This document shows positions 39,701 to 49,239 of a stretch of 64,000 nucleotides of DNA, in pieces. A program made the translations under genes and the position numbers. Within the stretch, counting starts at the first letter, position 1; each line of letters begins with the position of its first letter. The DNA lies in contig JAAHGF010000001.1 in NCBI GenBank assembly GCA_010672585.1, positions 533,884 through 597,883 on the forward strand. The letters are read 5' to 3'. The DNA is from Okeania sp. SIO1I7 (GTDB taxonomy: Bacteria; Cyanobacteriota; Cyanobacteriia; Cyanobacteriales; Microcoleaceae). A model generated the notes under the pieces. The model was not told the DNA's origin. It did no database searches and saw only the letters and a program-made list of their open reading frames with translations.

Positions 39701-39865
39701 ATTGAAGAAGGAAGAAGTAAGAAGGAAGAAGGAAGAAGGAAGAAAGAAAAATCTTACGTTGTCTTAATTTTAAACTTTTGATTTGTCCTAACCTTTCCTT
39801 CGACTGCTATAGTTCTACTTTTGCGGAATTTTTAGGTGCGTTGCAATGCACCCTAAAAAACAAAG

Positions 39866-41308
39866 CTACCGATGATAATTAGCTAACTCTTGTTCTGCTT
39901 CTAAAATCAACTTTTCTCGAATTGAAATAGGAGCAATAACTTCTCCTTTTGGTCGCCAATCTATCAATCGCATTAAGACATTAATATCTCCATTTCTTAT
40001 CCATCCATAATAATAAACATCTTGAGGAGAACGTGCCTTAATAATATTCAATAGTTGTTGTTTTTCTTGGGGATTTTTTATTTCTTTTTGCACTAACTTT
40101 GATAAATTTTGATATTTGATTGGCTGAAATGTAGGATGTCGTACCGTATCATCCACATACCAACGTGCAAACTTAGATTCAAATCTCATTATTAACAAAT
40201 TTGGTGGTAAATAAAAATTAAATCCCCAAGCTTTTTCTAGTTCTTGTTCCATATATTCTACAGTTAGTAATTTTTCTTTTTCACATAATTTAGATAATTT
40301 TTTAGGTATCTGAGAATTACCCCATTTTAAAATAGTTAATTGTCCGGATACTATTCTGTCTAAACGATAATTATGCCAGCCAAATTTACCAAAAGGGTCT
40401 GTGCCAAAAGCTGTTAAATATTTAGCCCGCCGTGCATAATGTAAACCAACTGGATAAACTATTATTTCGACTTGTTTTTCAGAAGAAGCTATCCAATATT
40501 TAAACTTAATTACCCCACCCAATGATTGATGCCATAAATCCTCAATTTGTTGCTGATAATTATCAACTCGCTATTGATTTTAATCTGATAAAATGTAGTC
40601 TAAATGTATAAATATTCGGCGTTGTGGTTGATTATTATAATTTGGTATTGATTGTTGTTGAGTTATTTTTTCCCACAAAGATTCGACTACTAATTCCAAG
40701 TTTGGTTGTACGAAAGAAACTGACTCTAAAATCTTTAATAATTGCCAAGTTTGAGTAGAGGATAATTCTGAAATATCCAATCTTTCTGTTTCAACAACCG
40801 GAGGTTGAGGTCAGTCGTTTTGCTGTAGACAGTAATATTTTCCTGCTTGAGATTTTTTCAGCCATCCTAATTTAGCTAAATACTTTAAATCATCTCTGAT
40901 TGTACGGTGTACTGTAGCAAAAGGACGTTGCTGTATTTTGATAACTTCCCCACCCATTTTATCTGTAATTTTTTGCTCCCATTCTTTAATTGATTGGGGT
41001 GAAATTGTTCCTTGAATTAATTCTTTTACTGATTTTTTACAAATACAATTTTTGTCTCGACATTCTGTTTTTATTTGTTCTGTAGTTAAGCGATCGCTCA
41101 ATGGATGTTCTGGCGAAAAAAAATATTCACGGAAGTCTATATAAGTAAAATATTTTGGTAATTCTGCTGGTAAACTATTTGGTTTTCCATAAAAATATTT
41201 TAATAATTTCCACAATCTAATAGAGCGATTAAATCTATCTCCTAATCGCCCTAATGCTAACCAATCTAATATTTCTGGAGTGGGAGAATAGCTAAATTCA
41301 GAGAGCAT
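39866..41308 (-). pseudogene. CRISPR-associated TIGR03985-like WYL protein gene with three in-frame stops
   Basis: One uninterrupted frame of 481 codons. It starts at ATG 41308 (MLSEFSYSPTPEILDWLALG) and carries TGA at 40811-40813, TAA at 40580-40582 and TAG at 40571-40573. The N-terminal third has a winged-helix-like part (VHRTIRDDLKYLAKLGWLKK). The last 220 residues carry WYL-like features (VEIIVYPVGLHYARRAKYL, FGWHNYRLDRI). The whole matches my memory of the TIGR03985 family, which occurs beside cyanobacterial type III CRISPR loci. No cas gene or CRISPR array is in the window. The region just before the start codon is a heptamer array, so the promoter is probably lost too. Confidence 0.65.
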
Positions 41309-41895
41309 GATCGGAAGGAAGAAGGAAGAAGGAAGAAGCAAGAAGGAAGAAGGAAGGAGGATAAAATTTGCCTTGTCTGAGTTTTATAGGACTAAAGAAG
41401 AAGGAAGAAGGAAGGAAGAAAAAAGAGGGAAAAATATTCCGTTGTCTGAGTTTTAATCTTTCAATATTTCCTCACAGTAATTGCAACTACTATTCGGAAG
41501 GAAGAAGGAAGAAGGAAGGAGGAAGAAGGAAGGAGGAAGAAGGAAGAAGGATAAAATTTGCCTTGTCTGAGTTTTATAGGACTAAAGAAGAAGGAAGAAG
41601 AAAGGAAGAAAAAAGAGGGAAAAATATTCCGTTGTCTGAGTTTTAATCTTTCAATATTTCCTCACAGTAATTGCAACTACTATTCGGAAGGAAGAAGGAA
41701 GAAGGAAGGAGGAAGAAGGAAGGAGGAAGAAGGAAGAAGGAAGGAGGAAGAAGGAAGAAGGATAAAATTTGCCTTGTCTGAGTTTTATAGGACTAAAGAA
41801 GAAGGAAGAAGAAAGGAAGAAAAAAGAGGGAAAAATATTCCGTTATCTGAGTTTTAATCTTTCAATATTTCCTCACAGTAATTGCAACTACTATA
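41309..41895. repeat. Three direct repeats of ~190-210 bp with GGAAGAA arrays
   Basis: A unit made of a GGAAGAA/GGAGGAA array, GATAAAATTTGCCTTGTCTG, a second purine array and AAAATATTCCGTTGTCTGAG to CAGTAATTGCAACTACTAT occurs three times (ATAAAATTTG at 41361, 41551, 41762). Spacing grows as heptamers are added. Open frames across it are artefacts of the repeat. From 41896 to 42293 a separate set of CATAAATTACTGTAGCATCA repeats (about 42025, 42112, 42187) fills the spacer. Confidence 0.85.
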
Positions 41896-42293
41896 GCAAA
41901 AATGTTCTTTTCTTGTTGCTTCTTTCCTGCTGACTCCTGACTCCTCTACTTAACAGACAAAATCTGATACCAATTCACTTTAAAGATGTCACAAATAGTT
42001 TCGCTCCTTTAAATGTTAAATAACTTCAGTAAATTACTGTAGCATCAAAGTTTTAAGCTGATAAAATCTTACTTTTGACTTTTGACTTTTGAGTTATAAC
42101 TTTTGATTTCCATAAATTACTGTAGTATCAAAGTTTTAAGCCGATAAAATCTTGCTTTTGACTTTTGAGTTATAACTTTTGATTTCCATAAATTACTGTA
42201 GCATCAAAGTTTTAAGCCGATAAAATATTGTTTTAGACCTTTGACTTTTAAATTTTGACTTTTGCGTGAGCGAATGCCATTCGCCCCTACGAC

Positions 42294-43610
42294 TTATAAC
42301 TTCTGTGAAATGGTATGAGCTAACTCTGGATGACGACCAAATAAACCAGTCATCACCCGCAAAGACAAAGACTTAAAAATCGGAATAATTCCCATACCCC
42401 ACAAACCTAAACGACGAACCGCTACTATAGGCAACACACTAGCAGAAAACATTCTATCCAGAAAATCAGTAACCCCTAAAATTACGAAATTCTCCTTTCT
42501 GCGCCAACTTTCATAACGCTTCAATACCCCAATATCACCAATATCCTCACCTTGCTGATGAGCAAACTTAATCACCTCAGCGATCGCCCCTACATCTCGA
42601 ATACCCATATTCAAACCTTGACCACCCACAGGATGACAACAATGAGCAGCATCCCCAATTAAAGCTAAACGGTGTTCAACATAGCGATCGCTCTGCATCA
42701 ACTGTACAGGAAAAACGTAGCGATCGCTCAACAACTCCAACTTACCCAACTTTCCAGCAGTACGATACTCCAACTTAGCCAAAAATTCCTGTTTATCCAA
42801 CTCTTGCAACGCCTTTGCCTCAGCATGAGGAGCAGTCCAAACAACCTGACAGCGATTTCCCGGCAATGGCAAAACCCCCATCGGGCCACTCGGCCAAAAT
42901 CTCTCAAAAGCAATATTATTGTGAGACCTTTCAGTTTTAATCGTCATTGCCACACAAGACTGCCAATACTTCCAACCATGAGTACCAATATTAGCAGCTT
43001 CACGAATAGGAGACCTCGCTCCATCTGCTCCTACTACCAACCGAGAGCGGACAGTCAAACTTTCATTTTCACCAGACAAACTGTCTGTATCCTTCTGCTT
43101 TAGCTCAACTTCGACAAAATCCGATTTATAATCTACCCGCAAAACTTCCGCTGGACATAACCAAGTAAGTTGTTCGCAGTCTGCCAAAAATTCTTGCATT
43201 GCCGTCAACATCACCTGATGTTCTCCCACATAACCCAATCCCTCCTTTGAATTTGGCCTTTTACCAGTAATAGCCAAATCATCAGGATAAAATTGGACAG
43301 TACGGGGATAATTACCATCAGAAAGACTAATTTGCTGATATGTAGTGATTTTAGGCAAAATTTGTTGCCAAACTCCAATGCCATCTAATATTCTGCCAGA
43401 TGTTAACGAGAGATTATAAGCAAGTTTTCTAGCTGCAACTACAGATTTAGGTTGACTTTCAATTAATGCCACTTTTAAGCCAGAATTTTTCAAAGCACAA
43501 GCAAGAGCGGTACCAGCGATACCCCCACCGACAATAACTAAGTCGTAATCTAATTTTGGTTTGACAGTTGTTTCAGATAGAGAATTTTGGGAAAGTTGCT
43601 CCATTACCAT
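42294..43610 (-). CDS. UbiH/COQ6-like FAD-dependent hydroxylase
   Basis: 438 residues from ATG 43610. Class A flavin monooxygenase: the FAD-binding DLVIVGGGIAGTALACAL motif near the start, the DG motif VVGADGARSPIR in the middle, and the second FAD motif LIGDAAHCCHPVGGQGLNMG near 320-340. The family hydroxylates the ring of ubiquinone precursors. In cyanobacteria the equivalent protein is thought to act on quinones such as plastoquinone, but the substrate here is not shown. A C-terminal amphipathic or hydrophobic stretch (SVLPIVAVRRLGLWGMGIIP) may touch the membrane. Single gene between a repeat block and a divergent nuclease gene. Confidence 0.85.
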   Translation of the reverse strand: MVMEQLSQNSLSETTVKPKLDYDLVIVGGGIAGTALACALKNSGLKVALIESQPKSVVAARKLAYNLSLTSGRILDGIGVWQQILPKITTYQQISLSDGNYPRTVQFYPDDLAITGKRPNSKEGLGYVGEHQVMLTAMQEFLADCEQLTWLCPAEVLRVDYKSDFVEVELKQKDTDSLSGENESLTVRSRLVVGADGARSPIREAANIGTHGWKYWQSCVAMTIKTERSHNNIAFERFWPSGPMGVLPLPGNRCQVVWTAPHAEAKALQELDKQEFLAKLEYRTAGKLGKLELLSDRYVFPVQLMQSDRYVEHRLALIGDAAHCCHPVGGQGLNMGIRDVGAIAEVIKFAHQQGEDIGDIGVLKRYESWRRKENFVILGVTDFLDRMFSASVLPIVAVRRLGLWGMGIIPIFKSLSLRVMTGLFGRHPELAHTISQKL

Positions 43611-43788
43611 ATTTATCAAAAATAATCAAGTGTCTAGTAATTTATACTCTCCCTATATTGTGGCGCAACTTTTCAGAAAAATCTGAGTGATTTTTGACTG
43701 AAGAGAGAATTTGAAGAAGGAGTCAGGAGACAGAATTAAAGTGCTATAGTGCTAAACTATTAGGAATTCGTCAAAATATTGATTTAAA

Positions 43789-44781
43789 ATGAGCCGAAAT
43801 ATTCGCCTCTTTCCCTCCTATTCTCAAAGAGAAAATCAGACTACAAACCATTGTCTGCTGATTCTCAAAATGCTTTATGAAGAAAATCCTAAATTTTTAT
43901 CGGAAGTTTTGAGTAAACTATTAGGTGAAGGTCTATCTGGAAAAGTTGGAGTCAAATTCACTCAACAAGTAAGAAGAAAACAAAGCATTCCTGATGGAGA
44001 AATTACTCAAGAACCTTTCTCTATTTTTATTGAAACTAAAAGGGGAAGTAATTTTGATGAAGGACAATTATTACGTCATCTAGAAAACCTCAAGCAAAAG
44101 CAAGGTACAAAAGTTCTTATTGCTCTTGCTAACTATGAACAATATGAACCTAATGATCCGGCTTTTTCCAATGTTAAAAAGATTGCTGAAGCAGATAAAA
44201 TTTTATTTTTACCTATTAGTTTTGAATATTTTCTAGAGTCAATAAAAGTGGAAGGTTTATCAAAAAATCTAGCCGATGCGATCGTCGACTTAGAAGAGTA
44301 TTTTGATGAAGAAAATTTGTTACCTTCTTGGAAATATCGTTTAGATGTTGTGAATTTTGCTGGAACTTATGATGATGTTATTAACCATAATATATATGTT
44401 TGTACAGCAAAAGGTGGTCAGTATAGTCATCGTCGCAGTTTGTACTTTGGAGTCTATAGAAATAAACAAGTAGACCGGGTAGCTAAGATTGAAGCAGTTG
44501 TGGATATTGAGTCAGAAGATGAATTTTCTATTAAGTGGAAAAACGTTGATAAATCGGACGAAGAATTAGTTGAAATTGCTAGAAATCGTCGTAGTTATAT
44601 TGATAATTCATGGTATCCAGCAAGAGTATTTTTATTAGCTGATTTACATCCGACTAATTTTCTTAAGACTACTCCTGGGGGTATGCAAAGCAGTAAAAGA
44701 TACTTTTATATTGGTAGTGTGAATGATGTTACAGATTTAGCCGAAAAATTAAAGGATGAAACTTGGGAACAATATCAATAA
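43789..44781 (+). CDS. Putative PD-(D/E)XK nuclease-domain protein
   Basis: 330 residues, not a named family. N-terminal part (about 60-95): SIPDGEITQEPFSIFIETKR fits a PD-(D/E)XK core, with Asp, Glu and E-T-K on a strand. A helix and the strand VLIALANYE follow, as in restriction-like nucleases and Sugiyama-type defence proteins. The C-terminal half (from KYRLDVVNFAGTYDDVINHN) is beta-rich and unknown. It is isolated, AT-rich and flanked by repeat elements, which suits a horizontally moved defence gene, but no partner genes are seen. Start ATG (GATTTAAAATGAGC) lacks a clear ribosome-binding site. Confidence 0.55.
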   Translation: MSRNIRLFPSYSQRENQTTNHCLLILKMLYEENPKFLSEVLSKLLGEGLSGKVGVKFTQQVRRKQSIPDGEITQEPFSIFIETKRGSNFDEGQLLRHLENLKQKQGTKVLIALANYEQYEPNDPAFSNVKKIAEADKILFLPISFEYFLESIKVEGLSKNLADAIVDLEEYFDEENLLPSWKYRLDVVNFAGTYDDVINHNIYVCTAKGGQYSHRRSLYFGVYRNKQVDRVAKIEAVVDIESEDEFSIKWKNVDKSDEELVEIARNRRSYIDNSWYPARVFLLADLHPTNFLKTTPGGMQSSKRYFYIGSVNDVTDLAEKLKDETWEQYQ

Positions 44782-44812
44782 AAATTCACTACTTTATATT
44801 ACCTCTTTATTA

Positions 44813-45050
44813 GTAGTAGGGTGTGTGAGTGGAATGAAGTGGAGTATAGTATTACCTAATTATTAATAATTAATAATTAAATAATTCAGGTTTAAAGCCT
44901 CCCCTTTTAAGGGGAAAAAAATAAATAATATCTCCTTATATTCAATCAAGAAAGGTTTTAACCAGAGGTAATTATCAATTATCAATTATCAATTAATGAA
45001 GCACCGTTGAGTTTTGCTCAGTTACCCTGTCGCTAACAGCACCCTACTAC
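44813..45050. mobile_element. Nested element with TIR GTAGTAGGGTG enclosing family B
   Basis: 11-bp perfect inverted ends, GTAGTAGGGTG (44813-44823) and CACCCTACTAC (45040-45050), enclose a family B element (44858-44998: CCTCCCCTTTTAAGGGG, ATTAATAATT and ATTATCAATTATCAATT tracts). The right end touches the stop codon of the CYTH-like gene. Either an element carrying family B, or family B inserted into another element. Confidence 0.6.
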
Positions 45051-45051
45051 A

Positions 45052-45921
45052 TTAAGCAGCCAAAAGAGATTTTTTTTCTGCCAAAAACATATTTTGAAAT
45101 TGATTTCCTTCGCCATAAACATAAGCAGTTTTAGTCATGGGGTGAAAATTTATCCATTCCCATTGTTGTTGCAAAGCTTTAAACAAATAATTTGTTCCTT
45201 GAATCATTGGCATAGGAAATTGTTCTAATTTTTTTGGAGATTCTAACAATTTTTTAGGTAGACGATATTTAAGTGAAAATTCTGCAATTAACGGTAAATT
45301 ATCTGTGTTTTTTAAATACCAGAAACTTAGGTCAGTTTTCACAATATGTTTGTCTTTAAATTGTAAATTTGCTAGTTTCTTTACCACTTCAAAAGCCCGA
45401 AAATTATTGACTAACTCAATTGGAGTTTGTGTGGGAATATCAAGAGCTTTTAAGCCAGGAAATAATTTCGCAACTTGCTTAATATTTTCAAAGTTAGGCT
45501 GCCGGTCTTTAGTTACAGATATTGACTGAGAAAACTTGCTTTGAAATGGCGGAATTATATCTTCTTCAAACTTAGTCTTACCTGGTTTTGTTGCCGACAA
45601 ATCCTGTGAAGCTGACAAATAGCGGTCTGACTCACGATGTTTGAGAGTTATCTGATATTTCGGTTGATTATATTTTTTTTCTCGCCTAATTCTCAGGATA
45701 AAACCATGATGACGTAAATCAAAATTTGGTGTATCTAAGTAATAAACTTGTCGATATTTTTCTTCAGTTTTTTGGCTAATAGCTTTTCCTTTAAACTGTT
45801 GTGTCAATGACTCAACTAAATTGCCAAATCTTTCTACAGTATGAGTACGGTCATCAAATTGATTAATGTTGAGAATTAATTTGTATTCTCTGGAATTAAT
45901 TGCTTGGTTGCAGTTCTTCAT
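45052..45921 (-). CDS. CYTH-like (triphosphate tunnel) domain protein
   Basis: 289 residues. The pattern YYLDTPNFDLRHHGFILRIRRE (about 64-85) and YQITLKH strand resemble the CYTH/triphosphate-tunnel fold, whose members hydrolyse tripolyphosphate or make cAMP. The N-terminal E-x-E-x-K metal motif is reduced to REYKLILN, so normal catalysis is doubtful. The rest (KFEEDIIPPF, FRAFEVVKKLANLQFKDKHI) is consistent with a large CYTH variant. Stand-alone gene; ATG 45921 chosen over a GTG one codon upstream. Function unknown. Confidence 0.55.
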   Translation of the reverse strand: MKNCNQAINSREYKLILNINQFDDRTHTVERFGNLVESLTQQFKGKAISQKTEEKYRQVYYLDTPNFDLRHHGFILRIRREKKYNQPKYQITLKHRESDRYLSASQDLSATKPGKTKFEEDIIPPFQSKFSQSISVTKDRQPNFENIKQVAKLFPGLKALDIPTQTPIELVNNFRAFEVVKKLANLQFKDKHIVKTDLSFWYLKNTDNLPLIAEFSLKYRLPKKLLESPKKLEQFPMPMIQGTNYLFKALQQQWEWINFHPMTKTAYVYGEGNQFQNMFLAEKKSLLAA

Positions 45922-46530
45922 CACTAATTCTTTATTGCATCTGTGTACGAGTTATAATTACCTCAAACTTATTGATTCAAATTTTAAGTTTGAGGATATT
46001 TTTTACCAGATGCAACCCTGAGATAGCTAACAGTTAATTTGTGAAATATATGGATTAATATAATAACTATTCACATTATATTTTAGACAATAAATTTTAC
46101 CTAAAATATCCAGGCTATGCTACTATTATTAATCTACAATCAAATATTGATAAATTCCGAACATGATATTACTACAAATTCCATCGCATCTGCTAGAAAT
46201 CAGAAAATTTTGTCGATTAAACAACTTTTAAATATCAGGAACTTGGAGAGAGTCACCCCTTTAATTCTTAGAGCAAGTCGGTAATATATTCAAAATCAAA
46301 AACAAATATTCCCCACCCTTACAGAAATTAAGAATGGAGAATATTAAAATTTAACAATTAAAATTTAACAAACAGTACACTAATTGGTATTACTTCAGGC
46401 GTAATGGTAAATGGAGACAAGCAATACTCACAACTGGAGCAAGATACTCCCACTTGTTATACCCTGAAAAAAAATCACAACTTCGCTTCTTCCTTCTTCC
46501 TTCTTCCTTCTTCCTTCTTCCTTCTTTTGA
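45922..46530. other. Intergenic, short repeat only
   Basis: AT-rich with no gene. It contains the repeat GGTAAATGGAGACAAGCAAT near 46405, followed by GAGCAAGATACTCCCACTTG, the uninterrupted version of the repeat split by a MITE near 31.2-31.5 kb. A reverse GGAAGAA array lies at about 46490-46524, beside the DUF1517 stop. Confidence 0.5.
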
Positions 46531-47472
46531 TTAAACCAATTTAAGATTTGGATACTCAGCAACCATATCCTCAGAAGTCAAAGTATCGCCACTCGCTTGA
46601 GGTGTCCATAAAACTTCAACAGCTAATAACTGCTCGCTAGAAATAGTACCCATTTGACTTAAAGCACGTTTTACATCTTCTGTACTATTAATAACTGGTA
46701 ACTGTAATTTACCTTGAGTACCAACAACAACAGTAACCACAATATATTCTCCTGGTGCTTCAGTTTCCTGAGTTACCAACTCACCATCAGTTTCACTAAG
46801 CAGATAAGTTTGAGGGTTTTTATCAATTAATTGATTATTGTAATTAGAAAGAGTCTCCTCGGAAAACTTACTGCGTTCACTCAAAGCATACTGATTAAAT
46901 TTTGCTTCTGCCGAATCTAGTCTTGCTTGTTCAGTTTGGGCAGATCCATAAGCCCAATATTCAGGGTGACGCAACAAAGATAATGTAGCTTCTTGGAGAA
47001 CTTGCGCTCTACCCGCAGCAGAACCAGTATCAGCATTTTCCGCTATTCTATCAAGGTCTGTTTGCAAACTGCGACCTTCTGCCAATAAACCAACTTGTAC
47101 ACTAGCAACAGAAACTGTAGGATTATTACTATAGCTGTCAAACTCATCTCCCTGAGTTGCTCTTCGGAAACTACTAACCAAGAAATTAGCGATCGCAATA
47201 AAAATCAAAATTGTAAACAGACTACCAAACCCACCAAAACCAAAGAAAGGTAGTAAAAATGGGAAGCCAATACCTCCTCTAGGATAGTAACCACCTCCAG
47301 GACTACGGGTAGGTGATGTATAGGTACGACTAGGCATTCTAAATGACCCACCGCCAATGCGACCTCCACTCCGAACAGCAAAAGCTGCATCAGCTTGACT
47401 AAAAGCTAAAGTAAGCACTAACCCGATGACAAAGACAGATTTTACGATCTGTGAAAGCAATTTTTTATTCAT
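46531..47472 (-). CDS. DUF1517 family membrane protein
   Basis: 313 residues. Signal peptide/first helix 1-33 (SVFVIGLVLTLAFSQADAAFA), a Gly/Ser/Arg/Pro-rich stretch (GGRIGGGSFRMPSRT), a second helix (FGSLFTILIFIAIANFLV, about 83-103) and a soluble C-terminal domain with GEYIVVTVVVGTQGKLQLP and ALSQMGTISSEQLLAVEVLWTP. This is the cyanobacterial/plastid DUF1517 layout, tied to thylakoid or envelope membranes; its role is unclear. Single gene; a heptamer array follows its stop. Confidence 0.88.
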   Translation of the reverse strand: MNKKLLSQIVKSVFVIGLVLTLAFSQADAAFAVRSGGRIGGGSFRMPSRTYTSPTRSPGGGYYPRGGIGFPFLLPFFGFGGFGSLFTILIFIAIANFLVSSFRRATQGDEFDSYSNNPTVSVASVQVGLLAEGRSLQTDLDRIAENADTGSAAGRAQVLQEATLSLLRHPEYWAYGSAQTEQARLDSAEAKFNQYALSERSKFSEETLSNYNNQLIDKNPQTYLLSETDGELVTQETEAPGEYIVVTVVVGTQGKLQLPVINSTEDVKRALSQMGTISSEQLLAVEVLWTPQASGDTLTSEDMVAEYPNLKLV

Positions 47473-47926
47473 AAATAATTGTTATTATTTCTATACTTCT
47501 TTCTTTAATGTATAGCTTTCTTTCTAGACTTTGCAATCAAAGCTTGGTGTTTAATTATTGGGATATCCGTACTTGAATCACAAAATATCAAGAATCAAAA
47601 ATTATGTAGTCGAGGTTATTTCATTTATCAGTTAATAGTACCTCCTACTAAAGTAGGTAGGAGGCTTGAAATACGGAATTTTCTTTATTTTTTAGTTCAG
47701 TATATTTGCCCAAGTCTTAAAATATATAGCACTATAGTTTTTAGTTACTATAATCAGATAGTCTTGTAGATGTAGCGATATTTATAATTCAATCCCTGTC
47801 ACTGCCAGAAACAAAACTACAAAAATCACTACTTGTACACCACTACTTATAACCATATATAAATATAAGTCCCCATTTTTAGCCTATCAAATCTAACTTC
47901 TAACTTCTGACTTCTAACTTCTGACT
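47473..47926. other. Intergenic with a right-end-like hairpin
   Basis: At 47641-47664 CCTCCTAC pairs with GTAGGAGG (perfect 8 bp). Read on the minus strand it is AAGCCTCCTAC...GTAGGAGGTAC, similar in shape to an IS605 right end, but no tnpB is near. The thiS promoter side lies elsewhere, as thiS is downstream of thiE. Otherwise AT-rich without features. Confidence 0.4.
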
Positions 47927-48145
47927 TCAATCAACACCACCTCCCACAATAGTAACTATTTCCAACTTGTCCCCTGCTTGTATTTCAGTCTTGTCCCAAA
48001 ATTGTCTATGTAAAATCTCACCATTATATTCCACAGCTATTAACCGAGGGTTTAACCCCAACTGTTCCAGAAAATTAGGTAAAAGTGTATTGGGTAAACA
48101 AGTATGGGTTTCTCCATTAACCTTGAGCGTAATTTGACTTGACAT
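47927..48145 (-). CDS. thiS: Sulfur carrier protein ThiS
   Basis: 72 residues with a ubiquitin-like fold (ITLKVNGETHTCLPNTLLPN to KLEIVTIVGGG). ThiS carries sulfur as a C-terminal Gly-Gly thiocarboxylate for thiazole synthesis by ThiG. Here two residues, Val-Asp, follow the glycines, which would have to be removed, or tolerated, for adenylation. It starts 11 bp after thiE on the same strand, so the two form an operon for thiamine synthesis. Confidence 0.92.
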   Translation of the reverse strand: MSSQITLKVNGETHTCLPNTLLPNFLEQLGLNPRLIAVEYNGEILHRQFWDKTEIQAGDKLEIVTIVGGGVD

Positions 48146-48156
48146 TCTAGTAATAT

Positions 48157-49239
48157 TTAGATTTTTTCCGGTAATATATTATGAGATCGTAGGGCTTGAT
48201 AGCGATTTAGTTGAGAAAGAAAATATTGAGTTACTAAAGTTGGTTGGTCTGCCTGCATAATTGCCCTAACTACAGATACACGCTCCGCACCAGAAGATAA
48301 AACTTCATCACAATTTTGCATATCAATTCCACCAATGGCAAACCAAGGAATAGTACAATTATTCACAGCATAACTAATGTATTCTAAACCTGCTGCTGGT
48401 TTATCTAACTTAGTAGGAGTTTCATATATTGGCCCTACTCCGATATAGTCTGCTTCTTCTTGAATAGCTCGCTTCATTTCTTCTGGGTTTGTAGTGGAAC
48501 GACCTACAAGTTTCTGAGGGCCAAGTAGTTGTCTAGCAAGCTTAACTGGTATATCATCCTGTCCTAGATGAACTCCATCTGCATCCACAGCGATCGCCAG
48601 GTCTACTCGGTCATTAACAATAAATAGAGCGCCATAGCGATGGCAGAGTTGAGAGAGTTTTTGAGCTTCTGTCAATCTTGTTATATCGTCTGCTGTTTTA
48701 TTGCGGTATTGGACAAGAGTTAACCCTCCCTGAAGAGCTGCTTCTACTATATTGATTAATTTATCGTTGGGCGAGGTAACTAAATAAAGGTAGGAGTTTT
48801 GTAATTGCTGATATCTTCTATAGGCGAGAAGTCCACTTTCTATCGTGTAAACTCGGTAACGCATTTGTTTACAAGCGGAACCCATCTGAGAATTATAAAT
48901 TTTGCCGTATTCTTCTAAAACTCGTAGTGCTTCTTCCAACCGACAGAAGTTAACTTGTAGCAGTTGTTGAACATCTGAGCGTTCCTCTTCCTGTGGATGA
49001 GTCAATTCTGTGCCTGGATCGCCAGGGGTATTTCGGGACATTCTTAATTCTGTACTATGCCAACTTCCAATCTCTTGACGTAGTTGTTTACATTCATTAG
49101 CCCAATGTATACTATTGAGGCCAAATCTGCACCATTCTTCTATAATTCTTAAACCTTCTCTGGCCCTATCTAGGTTAGCATCCAAAATTCGGCGAACCCC
49201 AGGCTGTACATTTTGACCCCAATTATACTTATCACTCAT
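48157..49239 (-). CDS. thiE: Thiamine phosphate synthase with N-terminal extension
   Basis: 360 residues from ATG 49239 (AGGG upstream; an in-frame leader of 21 codons is not needed). The N-terminal 150 residues (RRILDANLDRAREGLRIIEE, SRNTPGD, NFCRLEEALRVLEEY) form the helical domain typical of cyanobacterial ThiE. The C-terminal TIM barrel has YLVTSP, LVQYRNK, FIVNDRVDLAIAVDADGVHLGQDD, GRSTTNPEE, GVGPIYETPTK and AIGGID. It joins the thiazole and pyrimidine phosphates to make thiamine phosphate. First gene of a thiE-thiS operon. Confidence 0.95.
   Translation of the reverse strand: MSDKYNWGQNVQPGVRRILDANLDRAREGLRIIEEWCRFGLNSIHWANECKQLRQEIGSWHSTELRMSRNTPGDPGTELTHPQEEERSDVQQLLQVNFCRLEEALRVLEEYGKIYNSQMGSACKQMRYRVYTIESGLLAYRRYQQLQNSYLYLVTSPNDKLINIVEAALQGGLTLVQYRNKTADDITRLTEAQKLSQLCHRYGALFIVNDRVDLAIAVDADGVHLGQDDIPVKLARQLLGPQKLVGRSTTNPEEMKRAIQEEADYIGVGPIYETPTKLDKPAAGLEYISYAVNNCTIPWFAIGGIDMQNCDEVLSSGAERVSVVRAIMQADQPTLVTQYFLSQLNRYQALRSHNILPEKI

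Noticed and set aside
41309..41895. Two overlapping open frames of 92 and 99 codons
   Set aside because: They are translations of purine heptamer repeats and are duplicated with the DNA; no start signals or protein-like composition.
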